From Actinomadura meyerae (GTDB lineage Bacteria > Actinomycetota > Actinomycetes > Streptosporangiales > Streptosporangiaceae): 64,000 nucleotides of DNA. The notes under the pieces are model-generated. The model was not told the DNA's origin. It searched no databases and was given only the letters and a program-made list of their open reading frames with translations. The stretch covers positions 1 through 64,000 of the forward strand of contig NZ_FZOR01000006.1 in the NCBI RefSeq assembly GCF_900188445.1, read 5' to 3'. The translations under genes and the position numbers were made by a program. This document shows positions 37,444 to 45,164 of this stretch, one piece after another; the first letter of the stretch is position 1, and each line of letters opens with the position of its first letter.

Positions 37444-38568
37444 TCAGTCGAACGGATTCGCCGCCGACACCAGGCGCCTGGTGCCCCTGGACAGCCGCTT
37501 CCAGAGCGTGTCGGGGCCGCCGCGCGGCATGTTGACCGCGACGGCGTCGGCCGTGCTCTGCGGCGCGTCGGTGAGGACGGTGAAGACGTACCCCTTCCCG
37601 GCGGACACGGCCCAGCGCCGCAGCGATTCGCGACGGTACACGGTCCGGCCGCGGCGGACGGTCTTCTGCCAGCCCGACATCCCCGCCTCGTCCAGCGCGC
37701 CGCGCTGCACGAACACCGAGACGGCGGCGAGGCCGTCGGAGTAGCTGAGGTGGACGGAGCCGCCGTCCTTCTCGCGGCGCACGTCGAAGAGCGTGAGGCG
37801 GCCGGGCAGGTCGCTGGGGACGGGCCAGCCGCGGTCGCGCAGCCAGGCGATCCCGGTGGCGTCGAGGCGCTCGCCCCACGCGCCGTCGGCGTCTGCGGCG
37901 TCGTCCGCGCTCGATCCGGGGAAGCGCAGCAGCCCGCCGCGGGGCGTCACCCGCACGGGCGGCTCCGGCGGCGGCGTCGTGAAGCTGATCTCGGTGAACC
38001 CGGTGACGACCACCGGGCGCCCGGTCGCGTCGATCAGCTCGCGGTGCAGCATCAGCCCGGTCTCGCGGTCGAGCCAGAAGCGCCCGGCCGGGCTGCCGTC
38101 CGGGCGGCGGGCCTCGACGACGCGGGCCCGGCGGCCGCAGACCACGCCGTCGGCCGCGCGCACCACCGAGTAGTTGCGGGTGAGCAGCGCGAGGGTCTCC
38201 GGGGTGAAGCCGGTGCTGGCACCGGCGGCGGACTCGGGCCGGTGGCCGGTCCCGCCGCCGTCCGCGGACCGGTACCGGATGCCCTCGCCGGGCCGGTGCG
38301 CGACGGTGGCGCGGGACGTGGCGGACCGGCTGCGGCTCCACGTGGTGAGGAAGCGGCTGCCCTCGTAGGGGACGCGCTGCGCGGCGTCGGCGGCGGCGCG
38401 CAGCAGCCCCACGGCGCCGGGGTCGCTGCGGACGCGGCGCGCGGCGGCCGGGTCGCCCGTCAGCAGCACCGCGAGGGCGAGCGCCCCCGCGAGGCCGCCG
38501 GCCAGGGCGGCGCAGCGCCTGCCCCGCCCCGTGCCGCCCCCCGTGCGGGTCGCGGCCGGCGCGGTCAC
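37444..38568 (-). CDS. MucB/RseB-like sigma-factor regulatory protein
   Basis: A 374-residue exported protein. The N-terminal hydrophobic segment (ALAGGLAGALALAVLLTG) is a signal anchor. The central region VPYEGSRFLTTWSRSRSATSRATVAHRPGEGIRY resembles the RseB/MucB/LolA-like fold, which in proteobacteria shields the anti-sigma factor RseA and senses envelope damage. RFWLDRETGLMLHRELIDATGRPVVVTGFTEI fits the same family. GTG 38568 overlaps the anti-sigma stop (GTGA), so the two are tightly coupled. The mycobacterial sigE-rseA-htrA order lacks this gene, so control here may have an extra layer. Confidence 0.75.
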   Translation of the reverse strand: MTAPAATRTGGGTGRGRRCAALAGGLAGALALAVLLTGDPAAARRVRSDPGAVGLLRAAADAAQRVPYEGSRFLTTWSRSRSATSRATVAHRPGEGIRYRSADGGGTGHRPESAAGASTGFTPETLALLTRNYSVVRAADGVVCGRRARVVEARRPDGSPAGRFWLDRETGLMLHRELIDATGRPVVVTGFTEISFTTPPPEPPVRVTPRGGLLRFPGSSADDAADADGAWGERLDATGIAWLRDRGWPVPSDLPGRLTLFDVRREKDGGSVHLSYSDGLAAVSVFVQRGALDEAGMSGWQKTVRRGRTVYRRESLRRWAVSAGKGYVFTVLTDAPQSTADAVAVNMPRGGPDTLWKRLSRGTRRLVSAANPFD

Positions 38569-39212
38569 GGCCCCGGGGAGACCTGGACCTGGTAGACCGG
38601 GTCGGTGAGCGGGTCGGTCATCGGCGCGTCGCCGGAGGTCAGCGCGTGCTCGACGGCGAACCGGTCGAACGCGGGCGTGACGGAGGGCTGGTCCTGCTCG
38701 CCTCCGGCGACGTAGGAGGCGGTGCCCAGGCCGAGGAAGAGCGTGGCGGCGCCGACGACCAGGTAGCGGCGCCGCGGGTGGACCTGGACGGCGGCGGCGC
38801 GGCCGGGCGGGCGGGTGTCGCGCGGGCGCCCCGCGGGGGATGTCCGCGACGGGCGGGCGGGTGAGCGCAGCGGCCGGGCGGGACGCGCGGGCGGCGCCTG
38901 CGCGGCGGGCCGCTCCGGCGGCGCGGGCGCCTCGGGCGGCGGGGCCTGCGCTGGACCGGCGGGCGCGGGCGGCCCGGCGGACGCCGGCATGGCGCGCAGC
39001 CGGTTCAGGAAGTCGGGGGTCGGCAGGGCGTCGGCGCCGTCCGCCGCGGGGCCGGCGGACAGGCCGCGCAGCCGCCGCTTGACCTTGCGCAGCTCGGCGA
39101 CCTCGTCCCGGCACTGGGCGCATCCCGCGAGGTGGGACAGGACGCGGTCGCGCTCCTCATGCCCCAGCTCCTCGTCGACCAGAGCGGTCAGACGCTCCCC
39201 CAGACAACTCAC
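38565..39212 (-). CDS. Zinc-binding anti-sigma factor (RseA/RsrA-like)
   Basis: A 215-residue zf-HC2 protein. The N-terminal ZAS domain ERLTALVDEELGHEERDRVLSHLAGCAQCRDEVAELRKVKRRL has the HxxxCxxC motif that binds zinc and holds the sigma factor. A Pro/Ala-rich linker (about 75-145) leads to one membrane helix (YLVVGAATLFLGLGTASYVAG), so it is membrane anchored with a short outer part. It lies directly downstream of the sigE gene, the usual partner, and upstream of the RseB-like gene. It probably releases SigE upon stress. Confidence 0.9.
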   Translation of the reverse strand: MSCLGERLTALVDEELGHEERDRVLSHLAGCAQCRDEVAELRKVKRRLRGLSAGPAADGADALPTPDFLNRLRAMPASAGPPAPAGPAQAPPPEAPAPPERPAAQAPPARPARPLRSPARPSRTSPAGRPRDTRPPGRAAAVQVHPRRRYLVVGAATLFLGLGTASYVAGGEQDQPSVTPAFDRFAVEHALTSGDAPMTDPLTDPVYQVQVSPGP

Positions 39213-39276
39213 GCCGCCTCCGTCGATTCCGTTCGATCAGGCGCGCGGTCCCGCACCGCGCGCGTTGGGTACGGCT

Positions 39277-40008
39277 TTACGCCCCGTCCGGCAGCGGCTG
39301 GACGGCCGCCGCGTGCGCGCCCCCCGGCGCCGCGTCGGCCGCGGCCGTGCGCGCTTCGGCAGCCGCCTGGTAGTCGTTCCGCGTGCCGGGCCGGCGCCGC
39401 GTCGGCGCGCGGTGCTCCAGCGCGGCGCGCAGCTGCGCGCGCCCCCGGTGGATGCGGCTGCGCACGGTCCCGAGCTTGACGCCGAGCGTGGCCGAGATCT
39501 CCTCGTAGGACAGCCCCTCGATGTCGCACAGCACCACGGCCGCACGGTACTCGGGGGCCAGCGCGTCGAGGGCGGCCTGGACGTCGGCGTCGAAGTTGGT
39601 GTCGTCGAACGCCTGCGCGGGCGTGGGCTCACGGCCCTGCAGCCGCTCGGCGGCGTCGTCGGCGAGCCCCTCGAAGCGGATGCGCTGGCGGCGCCGCGCC
39701 ATGTCGAGGAACAGGTTCGTGGTGATGCGGTGCAGCCAGCCCTCGAACGTCCCGGGCGTGTAGTTCGACAGCGACCGGAACACGCGGACGAAGACCTCCT
39801 GGGTGAGGTCCTCGGCGTCGTGCTGGTTGCCGGTCAGCCGGTAGGCGAGCCGGTAGACGCGCGCCGAGTGCTCGCGGACGACCTCGTCCCAGGACGGCGG
39901 CGCCCACTCGGCCTCGGGGGCGTTCTCTCGAGTGCGAGCGGCGTTCCCAAGCCCCTGCCTGGCGCCGACCCCCACAGCGCTTCTGAAACTGAGTGCTGCG
40001 ACTCCCAT
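39277..40008 (-). CDS. sigE: ECF sigma factor SigE
   Basis: A 243-residue ECF sigma factor. Sigma2: [63 protein letters not shown]. Sigma4: [48 protein letters not shown]. Neighbours (O-methyltransferase, zinc anti-sigma factor, htrA, tatB) match the mycobacterial sigE locus. ATG 40008 was chosen; the frame continues to GTG 40134 with 42 low-complexity residues, and since the predicted promoter start is near 40136, that longer leaderless form remains possible. It should direct the envelope-stress response and its own expression. Confidence 0.9.
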   Translation of the reverse strand: MGVAALSFRSAVGVGARQGLGNAARTRENAPEAEWAPPSWDEVVREHSARVYRLAYRLTGNQHDAEDLTQEVFVRVFRSLSNYTPGTFEGWLHRITTNLFLDMARRRQRIRFEGLADDAAERLQGREPTPAQAFDDTNFDADVQAALDALAPEYRAAVVLCDIEGLSYEEISATLGVKLGTVRSRIHRGRAQLRAALEHRAPTRRRPGTRNDYQAAAEARTAAADAAPGGAHAAAVQPLPDGA

Positions 40009-40141
40009 GGTGCCGGGCTGTTCCTCTCTCGTGAGCCAAGGTCTCGCCTTGGAACGGCACGGTCTCGCCTGGGCTGGGGCGGTTGCTGAACCACTGCTGA
40101 GTGCTCGTGACTTAGTGCGTGCTTCTGCTTTCACTCGTTAC

Positions 40142-40168
40142 AACGCGCGGAAACTCCGGTCGGTTCCC
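40142..40168 (-). promoter_or_regulatory. SigE-type autoregulatory promoter
   Basis: On the minus strand GGGAACC (40168-40162), 16 bases, then CGTT (40145-40142). This matches the mycobacterial SigE consensus GGGAACY-N15-16-cGTT. The sigE gene downstream is the expected target. Confidence 0.82.
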
Positions 40169-40199
40169 TGTCAACGATATGGTCTTTCCAGCATGAGGC

Positions 40200-40859
40200 A
40201 TGCGGGGGTCCCGCGAGGAGGCAGCCATCGACGCCATTCAGGCCACCCGGGCCTACGTGGAGGATTTCCTCCCCGAAGACGAACCGCTCCGTGCCGCCCG
40301 GCGGCGCGGGGCGGAGGTCGGCGCGGCGCCGATCGGCCCGGCCGGCGGCGCGGCGCTGCGCTTCATCGCGACGCTGCTCGGCGCCCGGACGGTCGTCGAG
40401 GTCGGCTCCGGCTGCGGCGTGTCCGGCGTCTGGCTGATGCGCGGGATGCCCAAGGACGCGGTGCTCACCAGCGTCGACATCGAGCCCGAGCACCAGCGGC
40501 TGGCGAAGATCGCCTACCGCGAGGCGGGGCTGTCCGGCTTCCGCACCCGGATGATCACCGGGCCGGCGCTGGAGGTGCTGCCCCGGCTCACCGACGGCGC
40601 CTACGACATGGTGTTCTGCGACGCCGACAAGCGGGAGTACCCCGAGTACCTGACGGACGCGCTGCGCCTGCTGCGCCCCGGCGGCGTGGTCGCGTTCGAC
40701 AACGCGCTGTGGCACGACCGGGTCGCCGACTCCGCCGTCCGCGACCCCGACACCGAGGCGATCCGCGAGGTGCACCGGATGATCCGCGAGGACGAGCGCC
40801 TCGTCCCCCTGCTGATCCCGGTCGGCGACGGGCTGCTCTGCGCGGTGAAGCGCGGCTGA
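40200..40859 (+). CDS. Class I O-methyltransferase (sigE-linked)
   Basis: A protein of up to 219 residues in the catechol-O-methyltransferase-like PF01596 family. Evidence is RTVVEVGSGCGVSGVWLMRGMP (SAM motif I), LTSVDIEPEHQRLAKIAYREAG, YDMVFCDADKREYPEYL (metal-binding Asp) and PGGVVAFDNALWHDRVAD. It is divergent from sigE, as is Rv1220c in M. tuberculosis. The substrate is unknown. Only ATG 40200 is a standard in-frame start, but a strong GAGGAGG lies inside the gene at 40215-40221 and points to an ATC at 40227; the real N-terminus may be DAIQATRAYVEDFLPEDEPL. Confidence 0.87.
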   Translation: MRGSREEAAIDAIQATRAYVEDFLPEDEPLRAARRRGAEVGAAPIGPAGGAALRFIATLLGARTVVEVGSGCGVSGVWLMRGMPKDAVLTSVDIEPEHQRLAKIAYREAGLSGFRTRMITGPALEVLPRLTDGAYDMVFCDADKREYPEYLTDALRLLRPGGVVAFDNALWHDRVADSAVRDPDTEAIREVHRMIREDERLVPLLIPVGDGLLCAVKRG

Positions 40860-40951
40860 CCGGTCGGCCCCACTGCGGGTCCGGGGGCGCCCCTCGGAGA
40901 ATGGCACGGCGGGTTGGGCCTCCTCTGAGCCTCCTCTGAAAGGACATGCCG

Positions 40952-41578
40952 ATGGCCGCGGACGACCAGGCGGTGGAGACCGCCGAGACGCGCGAGCTGT
41001 TCTCGGTGCGCAACCGGGTGACGTGGCGCGGGGTCTGGCAGCTCGTGGCGTTCGGGATCCTGTTCGCGGCGTCCGTGGCGTTCGTCACGGGCGGCGCGGT
41101 GCGGGGTCCCGGCGTGGCGAGCGTCACGTTCATGGTGCTCGGCGCGACGGGGATCGCGCTGTTCGGCGCGGGCCTGCTGGTGTCGGCGGGCGCGATGCTG
41201 GCGCGCCGTCCGGTGCTGGAGCTGGACGGCGACGCGGTGCGGCGCCCGGCGCGCTGGCCGCTGCCGCGCTCGGCCGGGCGGTCGCTGCCGTGGGACGAGG
41301 TGGCCGCGATCGCAGCGCTGCGGCGGGGCGTGCCGGGGACCCGGCGCGGCGAGCAGGACTACGTGGTGTTCCTGCCGACGGCGGAGCTGGCGGAACTGGC
41401 GCGCACGTCGGAGCGGCCGGGGCTGGTCGCGCTGACGATGCGGGACGTCCCGGCGACGGCGGCGGCCGTGCCGTGGTGCTTCCCGGTGGAGGCGGGCTGG
41501 GACGCGACGCTCCCCGAGATCGTCAAGGAGGCCCGGCGGCGGCGCCGCGTCCCGGTGGTCGACCGCCGGACGAAGTGA
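40952..41578 (+). CDS. Conserved membrane protein with PH-like C-terminal domain
   Basis: A 208-residue protein. Two hydrophobic helices (about residues 26-45 and 54-80; LVAFGILFAASVAFVTGG and VTFMVLGATGIALFGAGLLVSAGAML) are followed by a cytoplasmic part with PVLELDGDAVRRPARWPLPRSAGRSLPWDEVAAIAALRRG, the beta pattern seen in bacterial PH-like membrane proteins. No catalytic residues are visible. ATG 40952 has AAAGGA 7 nt upstream, better spaced than the ATG 6 nt earlier. It is convergent with pepA. Confidence 0.68.
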   Translation: MAADDQAVETAETRELFSVRNRVTWRGVWQLVAFGILFAASVAFVTGGAVRGPGVASVTFMVLGATGIALFGAGLLVSAGAMLARRPVLELDGDAVRRPARWPLPRSAGRSLPWDEVAAIAALRRGVPGTRRGEQDYVVFLPTAELAELARTSERPGLVALTMRDVPATAAAVPWCFPVEAGWDATLPEIVKEARRRRRVPVVDRRTK

Positions 41579-41593
41579 CCGGGCGGCCGCGGG

Positions 41594-43063
41594 TCAGGCG
41601 GCCAGCCAGTCGAGCAGCAGCCGGACGCCGTAGCCGGTCGCGCCGCGGGTGATCTCGGCGTCGTCGGCGGTGGCGCGGCCGGGCCCGGCGATGTCGAGGT
41701 GGGCCCAGGGGCGGTCGCCCGCGAACTCGCGCAGGAACAGCGCGGCGGTGGTGGCGCCGGCGCCGTGGCCGCCGCGCCCGATGTTGGCGACGTCGGCGAT
41801 GTCGGAGTCGATCGCGGCGCGGTGGTCGGCCGTCAGCGGCATCCGCCACACCGGCTCGCCCGCCGCCGTCCCGGCCCGGGTGAGGGCGGCGGCGAGGTCG
41901 TCGTCGGTCGCGAACAGCGCCGCGTGCCGCAGCCCGAGCGCGACCTTCGCGGCGCCGGTGAGCGTGGCGATGTCCACGACGGCGTCGGGGGCCAGCTCGG
42001 CGGCGGCGTAGGCGAGCGCGTCGGCGAGGACGAGCCGGCCCTCGGCGTCGGCGTTCAGCATCTCGGAGGTCTTGCCGCCGTAGTGGCGTATGACGTCGCC
42101 GGGGCGCATCGCCGACCCGGACGGCATGTTCTCGGCCGCCGCGACCAGGCCGGTGACGCGGGCCCGGACGCCGAGGCCGCGCAGCGCGCTCAGCACGCCG
42201 ATGACCGCGGCGCCGCCGGCCATGTCGGTCTTCATCGTCTTCATGCCGTCGTTCGGCTTCAGCGACAGGCCGCCGCTGTCGAACGTGATGCCCTTGCCGA
42301 CGAGGACGACGTGCCGGTCGGCGGGCTCGTCGGGCCGGTAGGACAGCTCGATCAGCCGGGGCGGGCGGGCGGAGCCCGACCCGACGGCCAGCAGCCCGCC
42401 GAAGCCGCCCTCGGCCAGCTCCTTCTCGCCGCGGACCCGGACGGTCAGGCCCGCCTCGGCGGCGACCCGCTCGGCCCGCGCCGCGAGCCAGGACGGGTCC
42501 TTCTCCGCGGAGGGGGTGTTGGCGAGGTCGCGGGCCAGCGCGGTGGCCCGCGCCCGCGCGGTGCCGCGCTCGATCGCCGGGGCGCCGGCCTCCGGCCCGG
42601 CCTCGGTCAGCACGGCGAGGGTGCCGAGCGCCTTCCGGGCGGGCGGCGCGCCGATCTTGAACTCGTAGCCGGCGAGCAGCGCGCCCTCGACGAACGCGGC
42701 GAGGTCGCCGGCGGGGACGCCGGCGACGAGCGCCGTCCGGCCCCTGCCGCGGCGGGCCAGCGCGGCGCCGGCCCTGCGCAGGTCGGCCGGGGCCGCGTCG
42801 CCCACCCCGTACAGCAGCAGCTCGCGGACCCGGTCCCCGACGCGGACATGGGTCGAGGTGATCTCGCCGGGCTCGCCCTTGGCCCTGTGCAGCGCGAGCA
42901 GCTCGTCCAGCGTGAAGGGCAGCGACCCGGCGACCTCCGCCGCGGGCGCCGCGGGCCCCGCGGGCCCCTTCGCGACGGGGACCGCCACCACCTCGGCGTC
43001 CAGTTCGGCCGCCGTCCCCGAGACGGTGCCGCCGGCGCCCTGGACGCGGGTCTCGATGGGCAT
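41594..43063 (-). CDS. pepA: Leucyl aminopeptidase (M17)
   Basis: A 489-residue cytosolic dizinc aminopeptidase. The C-terminal catalytic domain shows GKGITFDSGGLSLKP (Lys and Asp ligands), MKTDMAGGAAV, and NADAEGRLVLADAL, the M17 signature NTDAEGR with Thr replaced by Ala. The N-terminal ~170 residues form the variable macro-like domain. It removes N-terminal residues from peptides in protein turnover and usually forms hexamers. ATG 43063 follows GGGGGGAC-type spacing. It is monocistronic and lies downstream of the DUF3117 gene. Confidence 0.92.
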   Translation of the reverse strand: MPIETRVQGAGGTVSGTAAELDAEVVAVPVAKGPAGPAAPAAEVAGSLPFTLDELLALHRAKGEPGEITSTHVRVGDRVRELLLYGVGDAAPADLRRAGAALARRGRGRTALVAGVPAGDLAAFVEGALLAGYEFKIGAPPARKALGTLAVLTEAGPEAGAPAIERGTARARATALARDLANTPSAEKDPSWLAARAERVAAEAGLTVRVRGEKELAEGGFGGLLAVGSGSARPPRLIELSYRPDEPADRHVVLVGKGITFDSGGLSLKPNDGMKTMKTDMAGGAAVIGVLSALRGLGVRARVTGLVAAAENMPSGSAMRPGDVIRHYGGKTSEMLNADAEGRLVLADALAYAAAELAPDAVVDIATLTGAAKVALGLRHAALFATDDDLAAALTRAGTAAGEPVWRMPLTADHRAAIDSDIADVANIGRGGHGAGATTAALFLREFAGDRPWAHLDIAGPGRATADDAEITRGATGYGVRLLLDWLAA

Positions 43064-43114
43064 GGTGCTGGTCCCCCCTGGTCTGGATCGAACGCGTGCG
43101 GAAATGGCAAGGGC

Positions 43115-43132
43115 CCCGGCGGCGTCGCCGGG
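43115..43132 (-). terminator. Possible terminator between DUF3117 and pepA
   Basis: A 7-bp stem CCCGGCG/CGCCGGG with a 4-nt loop lies 34 nt after the DUF3117 stop, in the 102-bp gap before pepA. It may separate the two transcripts. Confidence 0.4.
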
Positions 43133-43165
43133 ACCGTCACCAGAAAGGCCGGGAGCGGTGCGCCG

Positions 43166-43333
43166 TCAGCCCACGACGCCCTTGAGCGCCTCGCCGAGCT
43201 CCTTGGCCTCGTCGGCGGAGAGCTCGACCACGAGGCGGCCCCCGCCTTCGAGGGGGACCCGCATGACGATTCCGCGTCCCTCCTTGGTCACTTCGAGCGG
43301 ACCGTCTCCCGTCCGCGGCTTCATCGCCGCCAT
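43166..43333 (-). CDS. DUF3117 small protein
   Basis: A 55-residue protein MAAMKPRTGDGPLEVTKEGRGIVMRVPLEGGGRLVVELSADEAKELGEAL, the complete DUF3117 family pattern and length. It is widespread and highly conserved in Actinobacteria, with unknown function; a compact beta-rich fold is likely. The ATG follows AGGAAGGGGAAGC, a strong ribosome site, so high expression is plausible. The frame runs on far upstream but that part is not conserved. It is divergent from the enoyl-CoA hydratase gene. Confidence 0.9.
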   Translation of the reverse strand: MAAMKPRTGDGPLEVTKEGRGIVMRVPLEGGGRLVVELSADEAKELGEALKGVVG

Positions 43334-43511
43334 GCGTGCTTCCCCTTCCTGCGTCAGGGCCGCGGCCTCGCACACCGTTGGCCGCGTGGCCGCGTGTCGC
43401 ATCCGCGTCATCAGTAGTGGTCCATTATCTCGTCTTCCGGGCGCGAAGTGGTAACGATCAGCCTCCAGATCGGAAGATGGGAAGATCTGCGGGAGAACCG
43501 GGAGGACGCCG

Positions 43512-44297
43512 ATGTCTGAGACCGTGCTGTACGACGTGACCGACGGTGTGGGGACCATCACACTCAACCGCCCCGACGGGATGAACTCGCTGACGACCGA
43601 GATGAAGGAGCGGCTGCGGGCGGCGGTGGTGCGCGCGGCCGCCGACCAGGAGGCCCGCGCGGTGGTGCTGACCGGCGCGGGGAGGGCCTTCTGCGCGGGG
43701 CAGGACCTGCGGGAGCACGCCGACAACCTCGCGGCGGGCAAGGGGCTGGACGGCACCGTCCGCGAGCACTACAACCCGATCGTGCTGGCGCTCGCCGGGA
43801 TGCGCAAACCCGTGGTGGCGGCGGTGAACGGCGTCGCGGCGGGCGCGGGCGCGTCGCTGGCGTTCGCGTGCGATCTGATCGTCGCGTCCGACAAGGCCCG
43901 CTTCGCGACCGCGTTCACCGGGATCGGCCTCGCGCCCGACAGCGGCATGTCGTGGACGCTGCAGCGCCTCGTCGGCAAGGCGAAGGCGGCCGAGCTGCTG
44001 CTGCTCGGCGAGCCCGTGAAGGCGGAGCGGGCGCTGGAGCTCGGCCTGGTGAACCGGGTCGTCCCGGCGGACGAGCTGGCCCCGGCGGCGGTGGAGCTGG
44101 CGCGGCGGCTCGCGGCCGGCCCGACGGTCGCCTACGGCGCGGTGAAGGCGGCGCTCGACCACGCGGCGACCCACGACCTGGCGTCCGCGCTGGAGCGGGA
44201 GGCGGAACTGCAGGACGAGTGCGCCGAGACCGCCGACCACCGCAACGCCACCGAGGCGTTCCTGAAGAAGCAGCAGCCGGAGTTCGAAGGCCGCTGA
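43512..44297 (+). CDS. Enoyl-CoA hydratase/isomerase (PaaG-like)
   Basis: A 261-residue crotonase-fold enzyme. TLNRPDGMNSLTTEMKERL, the oxyanion segment GAGRAFCAGQDLREHAD, and AAVNGVAAGAGASLAFACDLIVASDKARFATAFTGIGLAPDSGMSWTLQRLVG are typical. Asp in PDSGMSW and the lack of the second catalytic Glu at the hydratase site resemble PaaG/PaaB-type 1,2-epoxyphenylacetyl-CoA isomerases; no other paa genes are near. It may act as a hydratase or isomerase in beta-oxidation. GGGAGGACGCC precedes the ATG. Confidence 0.88.
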   Translation: MSETVLYDVTDGVGTITLNRPDGMNSLTTEMKERLRAAVVRAAADQEARAVVLTGAGRAFCAGQDLREHADNLAAGKGLDGTVREHYNPIVLALAGMRKPVVAAVNGVAAGAGASLAFACDLIVASDKARFATAFTGIGLAPDSGMSWTLQRLVGKAKAAELLLLGEPVKAERALELGLVNRVVPADELAPAAVELARRLAAGPTVAYGAVKAALDHAATHDLASALEREAELQDECAETADHRNATEAFLKKQQPEFEGR

Positions 44298-44395
44298 AGG
44301 CGGGTCGCGGCCACTGAAGGTAGGGCTTTCCCCAGCATCGAGTGGGGAGCCTCCGCCAATGTGCCCCGGGGGGCGGCGGCGGTTGTCTTGACGGC

Positions 44396-45160
44396 ATGAC
44401 CAAGACATCCGTCGCAACCCCTGTCGACCGGCTCCACGACCATGCCGCCGTGGCCCGCGACCTCGTCAAGTCCTACGGGGCGGGCGAGCACGCGGTGACC
44501 GCGCTGCGCGGCGTCTCGGCCGAGTTCCCGCGCGGCCGGTTCACCGCGATCATGGGTCCGTCCGGCTCCGGCAAGTCGACGTTCCTGCACTGCCTGGCCG
44601 GGCTCGACACGGCCACCTCCGGCTCGGTGCTGATCGGGGACGTGGACATCACGAAGCTGTCCCGGACCGCGCTGACGAAGCTGCGCCGGGACCGGCTCGG
44701 GTTCGTGTTCCAGTCGTTCAACCTGCTGCCGATGCTGACGGCCGAGGAGAACATCCGGCTGACCGGGCGGCTCGGGAACCGGGGCGCCGACCGGGAGTGG
44801 TTCGACACGATCGTGGACGCGCTGGGGCTGCGGGGGCGCCTCGCGCACCGGCCGAGCGAGCTGTCCGGCGGGCAGCAGCAGCGGGTCGCGGTGGCGCGGG
44901 CGCTGCTGACCCGGCCGGAGGTGCTGTTCGCCGACGAGCCGACCGGCAACCTCGACTCCCGCGCGGGCGCGGAGGTGCTGGGGTTCCTGCGCCGCGCGGT
45001 GGACGCCTACGGCCAGACGGTGATCATGGTGACGCACGACCCGGGGGCCGCCGCGCACGCCGACCGGGTGCTGTTCCTCGCCGACGGGGCGATCGTGCGC
45101 GAGCTGCACTCCCCCACCATCGACCAGGTGCACGACGTCATGCGCCGGATGGAGGGCTAG
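44396..45160 (+). CDS. ABC transporter ATP-binding protein (MacB/LolD type)
   Basis: A 254-residue ATPase: Walker A GPSGSGKST, Q loop FVFQSFNLLPMLTAEENI, signature LSGGQQQRVAVARAL, Walker B VLFADEPTGNLDS and H loop VTHD. FQSFNLLP and EPTGNLDS place it in the MacB/LolD/FtsE group that powers FtsX-type permeases. It lies 4 nt before such a permease, so the pair forms a mechanotransmission-type exporter or lipoprotein/peptide efflux system. ATG 44396 was chosen over an upstream GTG because MTKTS follows the intergenic boundary naturally. Confidence 0.92.
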   Translation: MTKTSVATPVDRLHDHAAVARDLVKSYGAGEHAVTALRGVSAEFPRGRFTAIMGPSGSGKSTFLHCLAGLDTATSGSVLIGDVDITKLSRTALTKLRRDRLGFVFQSFNLLPMLTAEENIRLTGRLGNRGADREWFDTIVDALGLRGRLAHRPSELSGGQQQRVAVARALLTRPEVLFADEPTGNLDSRAGAEVLGFLRRAVDAYGQTVIMVTHDPGAAAHADRVLFLADGAIVRELHSPTIDQVHDVMRRMEG

Positions 45161-45164
45161 CGCG

